NCBI RefSeq assembly: GCF_036898095.1
Contig: NC_090728.1
Span: 94,327,781 to 94,391,780 of the forward strand
From: Palaemon carinicauda
Taxonomy: Eukaryota > Arthropoda > Malacostraca > Decapoda > Palaemonidae
Reading direction: 5' to 3'
DNA length: 64,000 nucleotides
Part shown: in pieces, positions 20,901 to 32,900 of the stretch
Layout of the letters: the number at the start of each line of letters is the position of its first letter
Numbering within the stretch: position 1 is the first letter of the stretch
Made by a program: the position numbers and the translations under genes
The notes under the pieces: model-generated
What the model was told of the DNA's origin: nothing
Database searches by the model: none
Seen by the model: the letters and a program-made list of their open reading frames with translations, nothing else

Positions 20901-22971
20901 TACATTATAGGATAAAGTACTGGCTCAGTTGCAAGGATCAAGTAGTTGGACTATGGAAGATGGACAGAAAAGGAACTTTGTTTTGAGGAGGAAATATTCT
21001 TTGATGTTGTGGTAAAGGACTACATTATAGGATAAAGTACTGGCTAAGTTGGAAGGATCAAGTAGTTGGACTATGGGAGATGGACAGAAAAGGGAACTTT
21101 GTTATGAGGAGGAAATATCCTTTGATGTAGAGGTACAAGCCTACATTATAGGATAAAGTACTGTCTCAGTTGGAAAGATCAAGTAGTTGGACTATGGAAG
21201 ATGAACAGAAGAAAGGAACTTTGTTTTGAGGAGGAAATATCCTTTGATGTAGAGGTACAAGCCTATATTATAGGATAATGTACTGTCTCAGTTGAAACAA
21301 TCAAGTAGTTGGACTATGGAAGATGGAGAGAAAAGGGAACTTTTTTTTAGGAGGAAATATCATTTGATGTAGAGGTACAACCCTACATTATAGGATAAAG
21401 TACTGTCTCAGTTGGAAGGATCAAGTAGTTGGACTATGGAAGATGGACAGAAAAAGGAACTTTGTTTTGAGGAGGAAATATCCTTTGATGTAGAGGTACA
21501 AGCCTACATTATAGGATAAAGTACTGTCTCAGTTGGAAGGATCAAGTAGATGGACTGTGAGAAATGGAGAGAAAAAGGAACTTTGTTTTGAGGAGGAAAT
21601 ATCTTTTGATGTAGAAGTACAAGCCTACATTATGGGATAAAGTACTGTCTCAGTTGGAAGGATCAAAGAGTTTGACTATGGAGGATGGACAGAAAAAGGA
21701 ACTTTGTTTTGAGGAGGAAATATCCTTTGATGTAGAGGTACAAGCCTACATTTAAGGATAAAGTACCATCTAAGTTGGAAGGATCAAGTAGTTGGACTAT
21801 GGAAGATGGACGGAAAAGGGAACTTTGTTTTGAGGAGGAAATATCCTTCGATGTAGATGTACAAGCCTACATTATAGGATAAAGTACTGTCTCAGTTGGA
21901 AGGATCAAGTAGATGGACTGTGAAAAATGGAGAGAAAAATTAACTTTGTTTTGTGGAGGAAATATCCTTTGATGTAGAAGTACAAGCCTACATTATAGGA
22001 TAAAGTACTGTCTTAGTTGGAAGGATCAAGTAGTTGGACTATGGAATATGAACAGAAAAAGAAACTTAGTTTTGAGAAGGAAATATCCTTTGATGTAGAG
22101 GTACAAGCCTACATTATAGGATAAAGTACTGGCTCAGTTGGAAGGATCAAGTAGTTGGACTATGGAAGATGGACAGAAAAAGGAAATTTGTTTTGAGGAG
22201 GAAATATCCTTCGATGTAGAGGTACAAGCCTACATCAAGGGATAAAGTACTGGCTCAGTTGGAAGAATCAAGTATTTGGATTATGGAAGATGGAGAGAAA
22301 AGGGAACTTTGTTTTGAGAAGGAAATATCCTTTGATGTAGTGGTACAGGCCTACATTATAGGATAAAGTACTGGCTCAGTTGGAATGATCAAGTAGTTGG
22401 ACTATGGAAGATGGACAGAAAAAGGAACTTTGTTTTGAGGAGGAAATATCCTTTGATGTAGTGGTACAAGCCTACATTATAGGATAAAGTACTGTCTCAG
22501 TTGGAAGGATCATGTACTTGGACTCTGGAAGATGGACAGAAAAAGGAACTTTGTTTTGAGGAGGAAATATCCTTTGATGTAGTGGTACACGTCTACATTA
22601 TAGGATAAAGTACTGGCTCACTTGGAAGGATCAAGTAGTTGGACAATGGAAGATGGACAGAAAAGGGACCTTTGTTTTGAAAGGAAATATCCTTTGATGT
22701 AGAGGTACAGGCCTATATTATAGGATAAAATACTGGCTCAGTTGGAAGGATCAAGTAGTTGGACTATGGAAGATGGACAGAAAAAGGAACTTTGTTTTGA
22801 GGAGGAAATATCCTTTGATGTAGAGGTACAAGCCTACATTATAGGATAAAGTACTGGCTCAGTTGGAAGGATCAGGCAGTTGGACAATGGGAGATGGACA
22901 AAAAAGGGACCTTTGTTTTGAGGAGGAAATATCCTTTGATGTAGAGGTACAAGCCTACATTATAGGATAAA

Positions 22972-23690
22972 GTACTGACTCAGTTGGAAGGATCAAGTAG
23001 TTGGACTATGGAAGATGGACAAAAAAAGGAAATTTGTTTTGAGGAGGAAATATCCTTTGATGTAGAGGTAAAACCTACATTATAGAATAAAGTACTGGCT
23101 CAGTTCAAGTAGTTGGATTATGGAAGATGGACAGAAAAGGGAACTTTGTTTTGAGGAGGAAATATCCTTTGATGAAGTGGTACAAGCCTACATTATAGGA
23201 TTAAGTACTGTCTCAGTTCGAAGGATCAAGTAGTTTGACTATGGAAGATGGACAGAAAAAGGAACTTTGTTTTGAGGAGGAAATATCCTTTGATGTAGAG
23301 GTACAAGCCTACATTATAGGATAAAGTACTGACTCAGTTGGAAGGATCAAGTAGTTGGACTATGGAAGATGGACAAAAAAAGGAAATTTGTTTTGAGGAG
23401 GAAATATCCTTTGATGTAGAGGTAAAACCTACATTATAGAATAAAGTACTGGCTCAGTTCAAGTAGTTGGATTATGGAAGATGGACAGAAAAGGGAACTT
23501 TGTTTTGAGGAGGAAATATCCTTTGATGAAGTGGTACAAGCCTACATTATAGGATTAAGTACTGTCTCAGTTCGAAGGATCAAGTAGTTTGACTATGGAA
23601 GATGGACAGAAAAAGGAACTTTGTTTTGAGGAGGAAATATCCTTTGATGTAGAGGTACAAGCCTACATTATAGGATAAAGTACTGTCTTG
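22972..23690 (+). repeat. Exact trimer duplication of 354 bp
   Basis: ACTGACTCAGTTGG at about 22975 recurs 354 bp later, with the same 8-bp-deleted monomer and the GATGAAGTGGTAC variant in both. A similar 362-bp trimer duplication lies at 33480 and 33842 (TTATACGATAAAG marker). Confidence 0.8.
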
Positions 23691-26569
23691 GTTAGAAGGA
23701 TCAAGTAGTTGACCTATGGAGGATGGACAGAAAAAGGAACTTTGTTTTGAGGAGGAAATATCCTTTGATGTATTGGTACAGGCCTACATTATGGGATAAA
23801 GTACTGGCTCAGTTGGAAGGATCAAGTAGTTGGACTATGGAAGATGGACAGAAAAAGGAACTTTGTTTTGAGGAGGAAATATCCTTTGATGTAGTGGTAC
23901 AGGCCTACATTATAGGATAAAGTACTGTCTCAGTTGGAAGGATCATGTACTTGGACTCTGGAAGATGGAGAGAAAAAGGAACTTTGTTTTGAGGAGGAAA
24001 TATCCTTTGATGTAGTGGTACAGGCCTACATTATAGGATAAAGTACTGGCTCAGTTGGAACGATCAAGTAGTTGGACTATGGTAGATAGACAGAAAAAGG
24101 AAATTTGTTTTGAAAGGAAATATTCTTTGATGTAGTGGTACAGGCCTATATTATAGGATAAAGTACTGTCTCAGTTGGAAGGATCAAGTCGTTGGACTAT
24201 GGATGATGAACAGAAAAAGAAACTTTGTTTTGAGAAGGAAATATCCTTTGATGTAAATGTACAAGCCTACATTATAGGATAAAGTACTGGCTCAGTTGGA
24301 AGGATCAAGTAGTTGGACTATGGAAGATGGACAGAAAAAGGTAATTTGTTTTGAGGAGGAAATATCCCTTGATGTAGTGGTACAAGCCTACATCAAAGGA
24401 TAAAGTACTGGCTCAGTTGGAAGGATCAAGTAGTTGGCTTATGGAAGATGGAGAGAAAAGGGAACTTTGTTTTGAGGAGGAAATATCCTTTGATGTAGTG
24501 GTACAGGCCTATATTATAGGATAAAGTACTGTCTTATTTGGAAGGATCAAGTAGTTGGACTATGGGAGATGAACAGAAAAAGGAACTTTGTTTTGAGGAG
24601 GAAATATCCTTTGATGTGGAGGTACAAGCCTACATCAAAGGATAAAGTACTGTCTCAGTTGGAAGGATCATGTACTTGGACTCTGGAAGATAGACGGAAA
24701 AAGGAACTTTGTTTTGAGGAGGAAATATCCTTTGATGTAGTGGTACAGGCCTACATTATAGGATAAAGTACTGGCTCAGTTGGAAGGATCAAGTAGTTGG
24801 ACTATGGAAGATGGACAGAAAAGGGAACTTTGTTTTGAAAGGTAATATCCTTTGATGTAGAGGTACAGGCCTATATTATTGGATAAAGTACTAGCTCAGT
24901 TGGAAGGATCAGGTAGTTGGACTATGGAAGATGGACAGAAAAAGGACCATTGTTTTGAGGAGGGAATATCCTTTGATATAGTGGTACAGGCCTACATTAT
25001 AGGATAAAGTACTGTCTCAGTTGGAAGGATCATGTACTTGGACTCTGGAAGATAGACAGAAAAAGGAACTTTGTGTTGAGGAGGAAATATCCTTTGATGT
25101 AGTGGTACAGGCCTACATTATAGAATAAAGTACTGGCTCAGTTGGAAGGATCAAGTAGTTGGACTATGGAAGATGGACAGAAAAGGGAACTTTGTTTTGA
25201 AAGGAAATATCCTTTGATGTAGAGGTACAGGCCTATATTATAGGATAAAGTACTGGCTCAGTTGGAAGGATTAAGTAGTTGGACTATGGAAGATGGACAG
25301 AAAAAGGAACTTTGTTTTGAGGAGGAAATATCCTTTGATGTAGAGGTACAAGCCTACATTATAGGATAAAGTACTCTCTCAGTTGGAAGGATCAAGTAGT
25401 TGGACTATGGAAGATGGACAGAAAAAGGAAATTTGTTTTGAGGAGGAAATATCCTTTGATGTAGAGGTAAAGCCTACATTATAGGATAAAGTACAGGCTC
25501 AGTTCAAGTAGTTGGATTATGGAAGATGGACAGAGAAGGGAACTTTGTTTTGAGGAGGAAATATCCTTTGATGTAGTAGTACAGGCCTACATTATAGGAT
25601 TAACTACTGTCTCAGTTGGAAGGATCAAGTAGTTGGACTATGGAAGATGGACGGAAAAAGGAACTTTGTTTTGAGGAGGAAATATCCTTTGGTTTAGAGG
25701 TACAAGCCTACATTATAGGATAAAGTACTGTCTTGGTTAGAAGGATCAAGTAGTTGACCTATGGAGGATGGACAGAAAAAGGAACTTTGTTTTGAGGAGG
25801 AAACATCCTTTGATGTAGTGGTACAGGCCTACATTATAGGATAAAGTACTTGCTCAGTTGGAAGAATCAAGTAGTTGGACTATGGAAGATGGACAGAAAA
25901 AGGAACTTTGTTTTGAGGAGGAAATATCCTTTGATGTTGTGGTACAGGCCTACATTATAGGATAAAGTACTGTCTCAGTTGGAAGGATCATGTACTTGGA
26001 CTCTGGAAGATGGACAGAAAAAGGAACTTGGTTTTGAGGAGGAAATATCCTTTGATGTAGTGGTACAGGCCTACATTATAGGATAAAGTACTGGCTCAGT
26101 TGGAACGATCAAGTAGTTGGACTATGGAAGATGGACAGAAAAGGAAACTTTGTTTTGAGGAGGAAATATCCTTTGATGCAATGGTACAGGCCTACATTAT
26201 AGGATAATGTACTGGCTCAGTTGGAAGGATCAAGTAGTTGGACTATGGAAGATGGACAGAAAAGGGAACTTTGTTTTGAAAGGAAATATCCTTTGATGTA
26301 GTGGTACAGGCCTATACTATAGGATAAAGTACTGGCTCAGTTGGAAGGATCAAGTAGTTTGACTATGGATGATGAACAGAAAAAGAAACTTTGTTTTGAG
26401 AAGGAAATATCCTTTGAGGTAGATGTACAAGCCTACATTATAGGATAAAGTACTGGCTCAGTTGGAAGGATCAAGTAGTTGGACTATGGAAGATGGACAG
26501 AAAAAGGAACTTTGTTTTGAGGAGGAAATATCCTTTGATGTAGTGGTACAAGCCTACATTATAGGATAA

Positions 26570-29227
26570 AGTACTGTCTCAGTTGGAAGGATCATGTACT
26601 TGGACTCTGGAAGATGGACAGAAAAAGGAACTTTGTTTTGAGGAGGAAATATCCTTTGATGTAGAGGTACAGGCCTACATTATAAGATAAAGTACTGGCT
26701 CAGTTGGAACGATCAAGTAGTTGGACTATGGAAGATGGACAGAAAAGGAAATTTTGTTTTGAGGAGGAAATATCCTTTGATGTAGTGGTACAGGCCTACA
26801 TTATAGGATAAAGTACTGGCTCAGTTGGAACGATCAAGTAGTTGGACTATGGTAGATAGACAGAAAAAGGAAATTTGTTTTGAAAGGAAATATTCTTTGA
26901 TGTAGTGGTACAGGCCTATATTATAGGATAAAGTACTGTCTCAGTTGGAAGGATCAAGTAGTTTGACTATGGATGATGAAGAGAAAAAGAAACTTTGTTT
27001 TGAGAAGGAAATATCCTTTGATGTAGATGTACAAGCCTACATTATAGGATAAAGTACTGGCTCAGTTGGAAGGATCAAGTAGTTGGACTATGGAAGATGG
27101 ACAGAAAAAGGTAATTTGTTTTGAGGAGGAAATATCCCTTGATGTAGTGGTACAAGCCTACATCAAAGGATAAAGTATTGGCTCGGTTGGAAGGATCAAG
27201 TAGTTGGCTTATGGAAGATGGAGAGAAAAGGGAACTTTGTTTTGAGGAGGAAATATCCTTTGATGTAGTGGTACAGGCCTACATTATAGGATAAAGTACT
27301 GTCTTATTTGGAAGGATCAAGTAGTTGGACTATGGAAGATGAACAGAAAAAGGAATTTTGTTTTGAGGAGGAAATATCCTTTGATGTAGAGGTACAAGCC
27401 TACATCAAAGGATAAAGTACTGTCTCAGTTGGAAGGATCATGTACTTGGACTCTGGAAGATAGACGGAAAAAGGAACTTTGTTTTGAGGAGGAAATATCC
27501 TTTGATGTAGTGGTACAGGCCTACATTATAGAATAAAGTACTGGCTCAGTTGGAAGGATCAAGTAGTTGGACTATGGAAGATGGACAGAAAAGGGAACTT
27601 TGTTTTGGAAGGAAATATCCTTTGATGTAGAGGTACAGGCCTATATTATTGGATAAAGTACTAGCTCAGTTGGAAGGATTAAGTAGTTGGACTATGGAAG
27701 ATGGACAGAAAAAGGAACTTTGTTTTGAGGAGGAAATATCCTTTGATGTAGAGGTACAAGCCTACATTATAGGATAAAGTACGGTCTCAGTTGGAAGGAT
27801 CAAGTAGTTGGACTATGGAAGATGGACAGAAAAAGGAAATTTGTTTTGAGGAGGAAATATCCTTGGATGTAGTGGTACAAGCCTACATTATAGGATAAAG
27901 TACTGTCTCAGTTGGAAGGATCATGTACTTGGACTCTGGAAGATGGACAGAAAAAGGAACTTTGTTTTGAGGAGGAAATATCCTTTGATGTAGAGGTACA
28001 GGCCTACATTATAAGATAAAGTACTGGCTCAGTTGGAACGATCAAGTAGTTGGACTATGGAAGATGGACAGAAAAGGAAATTTTGTTTTGAGGAGGAAAT
28101 ATCCTTTGATGTAGTGGTACAGGCCTACATTATAGGATAAAGTACTGGCTCAGTTGGAACGATCAAGTAGTTGGACTATGGTAGATAGACAGAAAAAGGA
28201 AATTTGTTTTGAAAGGAAATATTCTTTGATGTAGTGGTACAGGCCTATATTATAGGATAAAGTACTGTCTCAGTTGGAAGGATCAAGTAGTTTGACTATG
28301 GATGATGAAGAGAAAAAGAAACTTTGTTTTGAGAAGGAAATATCCTTTGATGTAGATGTACAAGCCTACATTATAGGATAAAGTACTGGCTCAGTTGGAA
28401 GGATCAAGTAGTTGGACTATGGAAGATGGACAGAAAAAGGTAATTTGTTTTGAGGAGGAAATATCCCTTGATGTAGTGGTACAAGCCTACATCAAAGGAT
28501 AAAGTATTGGCTCGGTTGGAAGGATCAAGTAGTTGGCTTATGGAAGATGGAGAGAAAAGGGAACTTTGTTTTGAGGAGGAAATATCCTTTGATGTAGTGG
28601 TACAGGCCTACATTATAGGATAAAGTACTGTCTTATTTGGAAGGATCAAGTAGTTGGACTATGGAAGATGAACAGAAAAAGGAATTTTGTTTTGAGGAGG
28701 AAATATCCTTTGATGTAGAGGTACAAGCCTACATCAAAGGATAAAGTACTGTCTCAGTTGGAAGGATCATGTACTTGGACTCTGGAAGATAGACGGAAAA
28801 AGGAACTTTGTTTTGAGGAGGAAATATCCTTTGATGTAGTGGTACAGGCCTACATTATAGAATAAAGTACTGGCTCAGTTGGAAGGATCAAGTAGTTGGA
28901 CTATGGAAGATGGACAGAAAAGGGAACTTTGTTTTGGAAGGAAATATCCTTTGATGTAGAGGTACAGGCCTATATTATTGGATAAAGTACTAGCTCAGTT
29001 GGAAGGATTAAGTAGTTGGACTATGGAAGATGGACAGAAAAAGGAACTTTGTTTTGAGGAGGAAATATCCTTTGATGTAGAGGTACAAGCCTACATTATA
29101 GGATAAAGTACGGTCTCAGTTGGAAGGATCAAGTAGTTGGACTATGGAAGATGGACAGAAAAAGGAAATTTGTTTTGAGGAGGAAATATCCTTGGATGTA
29201 GAGGTAAAGCCTACATTATAAGATAAA
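26570..29227 (+). repeat. Two near-identical 1329-bp higher-order units (11 monomers)
   Basis: The marker GTCTTATTTGGAAGG occurs at 27301 and 28630, 1329 bp apart. The intervening order of variants (TAAGATAAAG, TTGGAACGATC with GGTAGATAGAC, GTATTGGCTCGG, CTAGCTCAG) repeats in full. The second copy ends where the 8-bp-deleted monomer follows, near 29230. Confidence 0.85.
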
Positions 29228-30299
29228 GTACTGGCTCAGTTCAAGTAGTTGGATTATGGAAGATGGACAGAAAAGGAAACTTTGTTTTGAGGAGGAAATA
29301 TCCTTTGATGTAGTAGTACAGGCCTACATTATAGGATTAAGTACTGTCTCAGTTGGAAGGATCAAGTAGTTGGACTATGGAAGATGGAAAGAAAAAGGAA
29401 CTTTGTTTTGAGGAGGAAATATCCTTTGATGTAGTGGTACAAACCTACATTATAGGATAAAGTGCTGTCTTGGTTAGAAGGATCAAGTAGTTGACCTATG
29501 GAGGATGGACAGAAAAAGGAACTTTGTTTTGAGGAGGAAAAATCCTTTGATGTAGTGGTACAGGCATACATTATAGGATAAAGTACTTGCTCAGTTGGAA
29601 GGATCAAGTAGTTGGACTATGGAAGATGGACAGAAAAGGGAACTTTGTTTTGAGGAGGAAATATCCTTTGATGTTGTGGTACAGGCCTACATTATAGGAT
29701 AAAGTACTGTCTCAGTTGGAAGGATCATGTACTTGGACTCTGGAAGATGGACAGAAAAAGGAACTTTGTTTTGAGGAGGAAATATCCTTTGATGTAGTGG
29801 TACAGGCCTACATTATAGGATAAAGTACGGGCTCAGTTGGAACGATCAAGTAGTTGGACTATGGAAGATGGACAGAAAAGGAAACTTTGTTTTGAGGAGG
29901 AAATATCCGTTGATGCAGTGGTACAGGCCTACATTATAGGATAATGTATGGCTCAGTTGGAAGGATCAAGTAGTTGGACTATGGAAGATGGACAGAAAAG
30001 GGAACTTTGTTTTGAAAGGAAATATCCTTTGATGTAGTGGTACAGGCCTATACTATAGGATAAAGTACTGGCTCAGTTGGAAGGATCAAGTAGTTGGACT
30101 ATGGAAGATGGACAGAAAAAGAAACTTTGTTTTGAGGAGGAAATATCCTTTGATGTAGAGGTACAAGCCTACATTATAGGATAAAGTACAGGCTCAGTTG
30201 GAAGGATCAGGTAGTTGGACTATGGAAGATGGACAGAAAAAGGACCATTGTTTTGAGGAGGAAATATCCTTTGATGTAGTGTTACAGGCTTACATTATA

Positions 30300-32900
30300 G
30301 GACAAAGTACTGTCTCAGTTGGAAGGATCAAGTAGTTGGACTATGGAAGATGGACAGAAAAAGGACCTTATTTTTAAGGAGGAAATATCCTTTGATGTAG
30401 TGTTACAGTCCTACATTATAGGATAAAGTACTGGCTCAGTTGGAAGAATCAAGTAGTTGGACTTTGGAAGATGGACAGAAAAAGGAACTTTGTTTTGAGG
30501 AGGAAATATCCTTTGATGTAGTGGTACAAGCTTACATTATAGGATAAAGTACTGGCTCAGTTGGAAGGATCAAGTAGTTGGAGCATGGAAGATGGACAGA
30601 AAAAGGAACTTTGTTTTGAGAAGGAAATATCTTTTGATGGAGTGGTACAGGCCTACATTATAGGATAAAGTACTGGCTCAGTTGGAATGATCAAGTAGTT
30701 GGACAATGGAAGATGGACAGAAAAGGGAACTTTGTTTTGAGGAGGAAATATCCTTTGATGTAGTGGTACAAGCCTACATTATAGGATAAAGTACTGTCTT
30801 AGTTGGAAGGATCATGTACTTGGACTCTGTAAGATAGACGGAAAAAGGAACTTTGTTTTGAGGAGGAAATATCCTTTGATGTAGTGGTACAGGCCTACAT
30901 TATAGGATAAAGTACTGGCTCAGTTGGAAGGATCAAGTAGTTGGACTATGGAAGATGGACAGAAAAGGGAACTTTGTTTTGAAAGGAAATATCCTTTGAT
31001 GTACAGGTACAGGCCTATATTATAGGATAAAGTACTGGCTCAGTTGGAAGGATCAGGTAGTTGGACTATGGAAGATGGACAGAAAAAGAACCATTGTTTT
31101 GAGGAGGAAATATCCTTTGATGTAGTGGTACAGGCTTACATTATAGGATGAAGTACTGGCTCAGTTGGAAGGATCAAGTAGTTGGACTATGGAAGATGGG
31201 CAGAAAAAGGACCTTATTTTTGAGGAGGAAATATCCTTTGATGTAGTGTTACAGTCCTACATTATAGGATAAAGTACTGGCTCAGTTGGAAGAATCAAGT
31301 AGTTGGACTTTGGAAGATGGACAGAAAAAGGAACTTTGTTTTGAGGAGGAAATATCCTTTGATGTAGTGGTACAAGCTTACATTATAGGATAAAGTACTG
31401 GCTCAGTTGGAAGGATCAAGTAGTTGGACTATGGAAGATGGACAGAAAAAGGAACTTTGTTTTGAGGAGGAAATATCTTTTGATGGAGTGGTACAGGCCT
31501 ACATTATAGGATAAAGTACTGGCTCAGTTGGAATGATCAAGTAGTTGGACTATGGAAGATGGACAGAAAGGGGAACTTTGTTTTGAGGAGGAAATATCCT
31601 TTGATGTAGTGGTACAAGCCTACATTATAGGATAAAGTACTGTCTCAGTTGGAAGGATCATGTACTTGGACTCTGGAAGATAGACGGAAAAAGGAACTTT
31701 GTTTTGAGGAGGATATATCCTTTGATGTAGTGGTACAAGCCTACATTATAGGATAAAATACTGGCTCAGTTGGAAGGATCAAGTAGTTGGACTATGGAAG
31801 ATGGACAGAAAAGGGAACTTTGTTTTGAAAGGAAATATCCTTTGATGTAGAGGTACAGGCCTATATTATAGGATAAAGTACTGGCTCAGTTGGAAGGATC
31901 AGGTAGTTGGACTATGGAAGATGGACAGAAAAAGGACCATTGTTTTGAGGAGGAAATATCCTTTGCTGTAGTGGTACAGGCTTACATTATAGGATAAAGT
32001 ACTGGCTCAGTTGGAAGGATCAAGTAGTTGGACTATGGAAGATGGGCAAAAAAAGGACCTTATTTTTGAGGAGGAAATATCCTCTGATGTAGTGTTACAG
32101 TCCTACATTATAGGATAAAGTACTGGCTCAGTTGGAAGAATCAAGTAGTTGGACTTTGGAAGATGGACAGAAAAAGGAACTTTGTTTTGAGGAGGAAATA
32201 TCCTTTGATGTAGTGGTACAAGCTTACATTATAGGATAAAGTACTGGCTCAGTTGGAAGGATCAAGTAGTTGGACTATGGAAGATGGACAGAAACAGGAA
32301 CTTTGTTTTGAGGAGGAAATATCTTTTGATGGAGTGGTACAGGCCTACATTATAGGATAAAGTACTGGCTCAGTTGGAATGATCAAGTAGTTGGACTATG
32401 GAAGATGGACAGAAAAGGGAACTTTGTTTTGAGGAGGAAATATCCTTTGATGTAGTGGTACAAGCCTACATTATAGGATAAAGTACTGTCTCAGTTGGAA
32501 GGATCATGTACTTGGACTCTGGAAGATAGACGGAAAAAGGAACTTTGTGTTGAGGAGGAAATATCCTTTGATGTAGTGGTACAGGCCTACATTATAGAAT
32601 AAAGTACTGGCTCAGTTGGAAGGATCAAGTAGTTGGACTATGGAAGATGGACAGAAAAGGGAACTTTGTTTTGAAAGGAAATATCCTTTGATGTAGAGGT
32701 ACAGGCCTATATTATAGGATAAAGTACTGGCTCAGTTGGAAGGATTAAGTAGTTGGACTATGGAAGATGGACAGAAAAAGGAACTTTGTTTTGAGGAGGA
32801 AATATCCTTTGATGTAGAGGTACAAGCCTACATTATAGGATAAAGTACTGGCTCAGTTGGAAGGATCAGGCAGTTGGACAATGGAAGATGGACAGAAAAG
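30300..32900 (+). repeat. Three higher-order units of about 846 bp (7 monomers)
   Basis: The marker GACCTTATTTTT occurs at 30364, 31210 and 32056, each 846 bp apart, followed each time by GTGTTACAGTCC and GACTTTGGAAG monomers. The same block returns once at 34586, outside the regular spacing. Confidence 0.85.
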
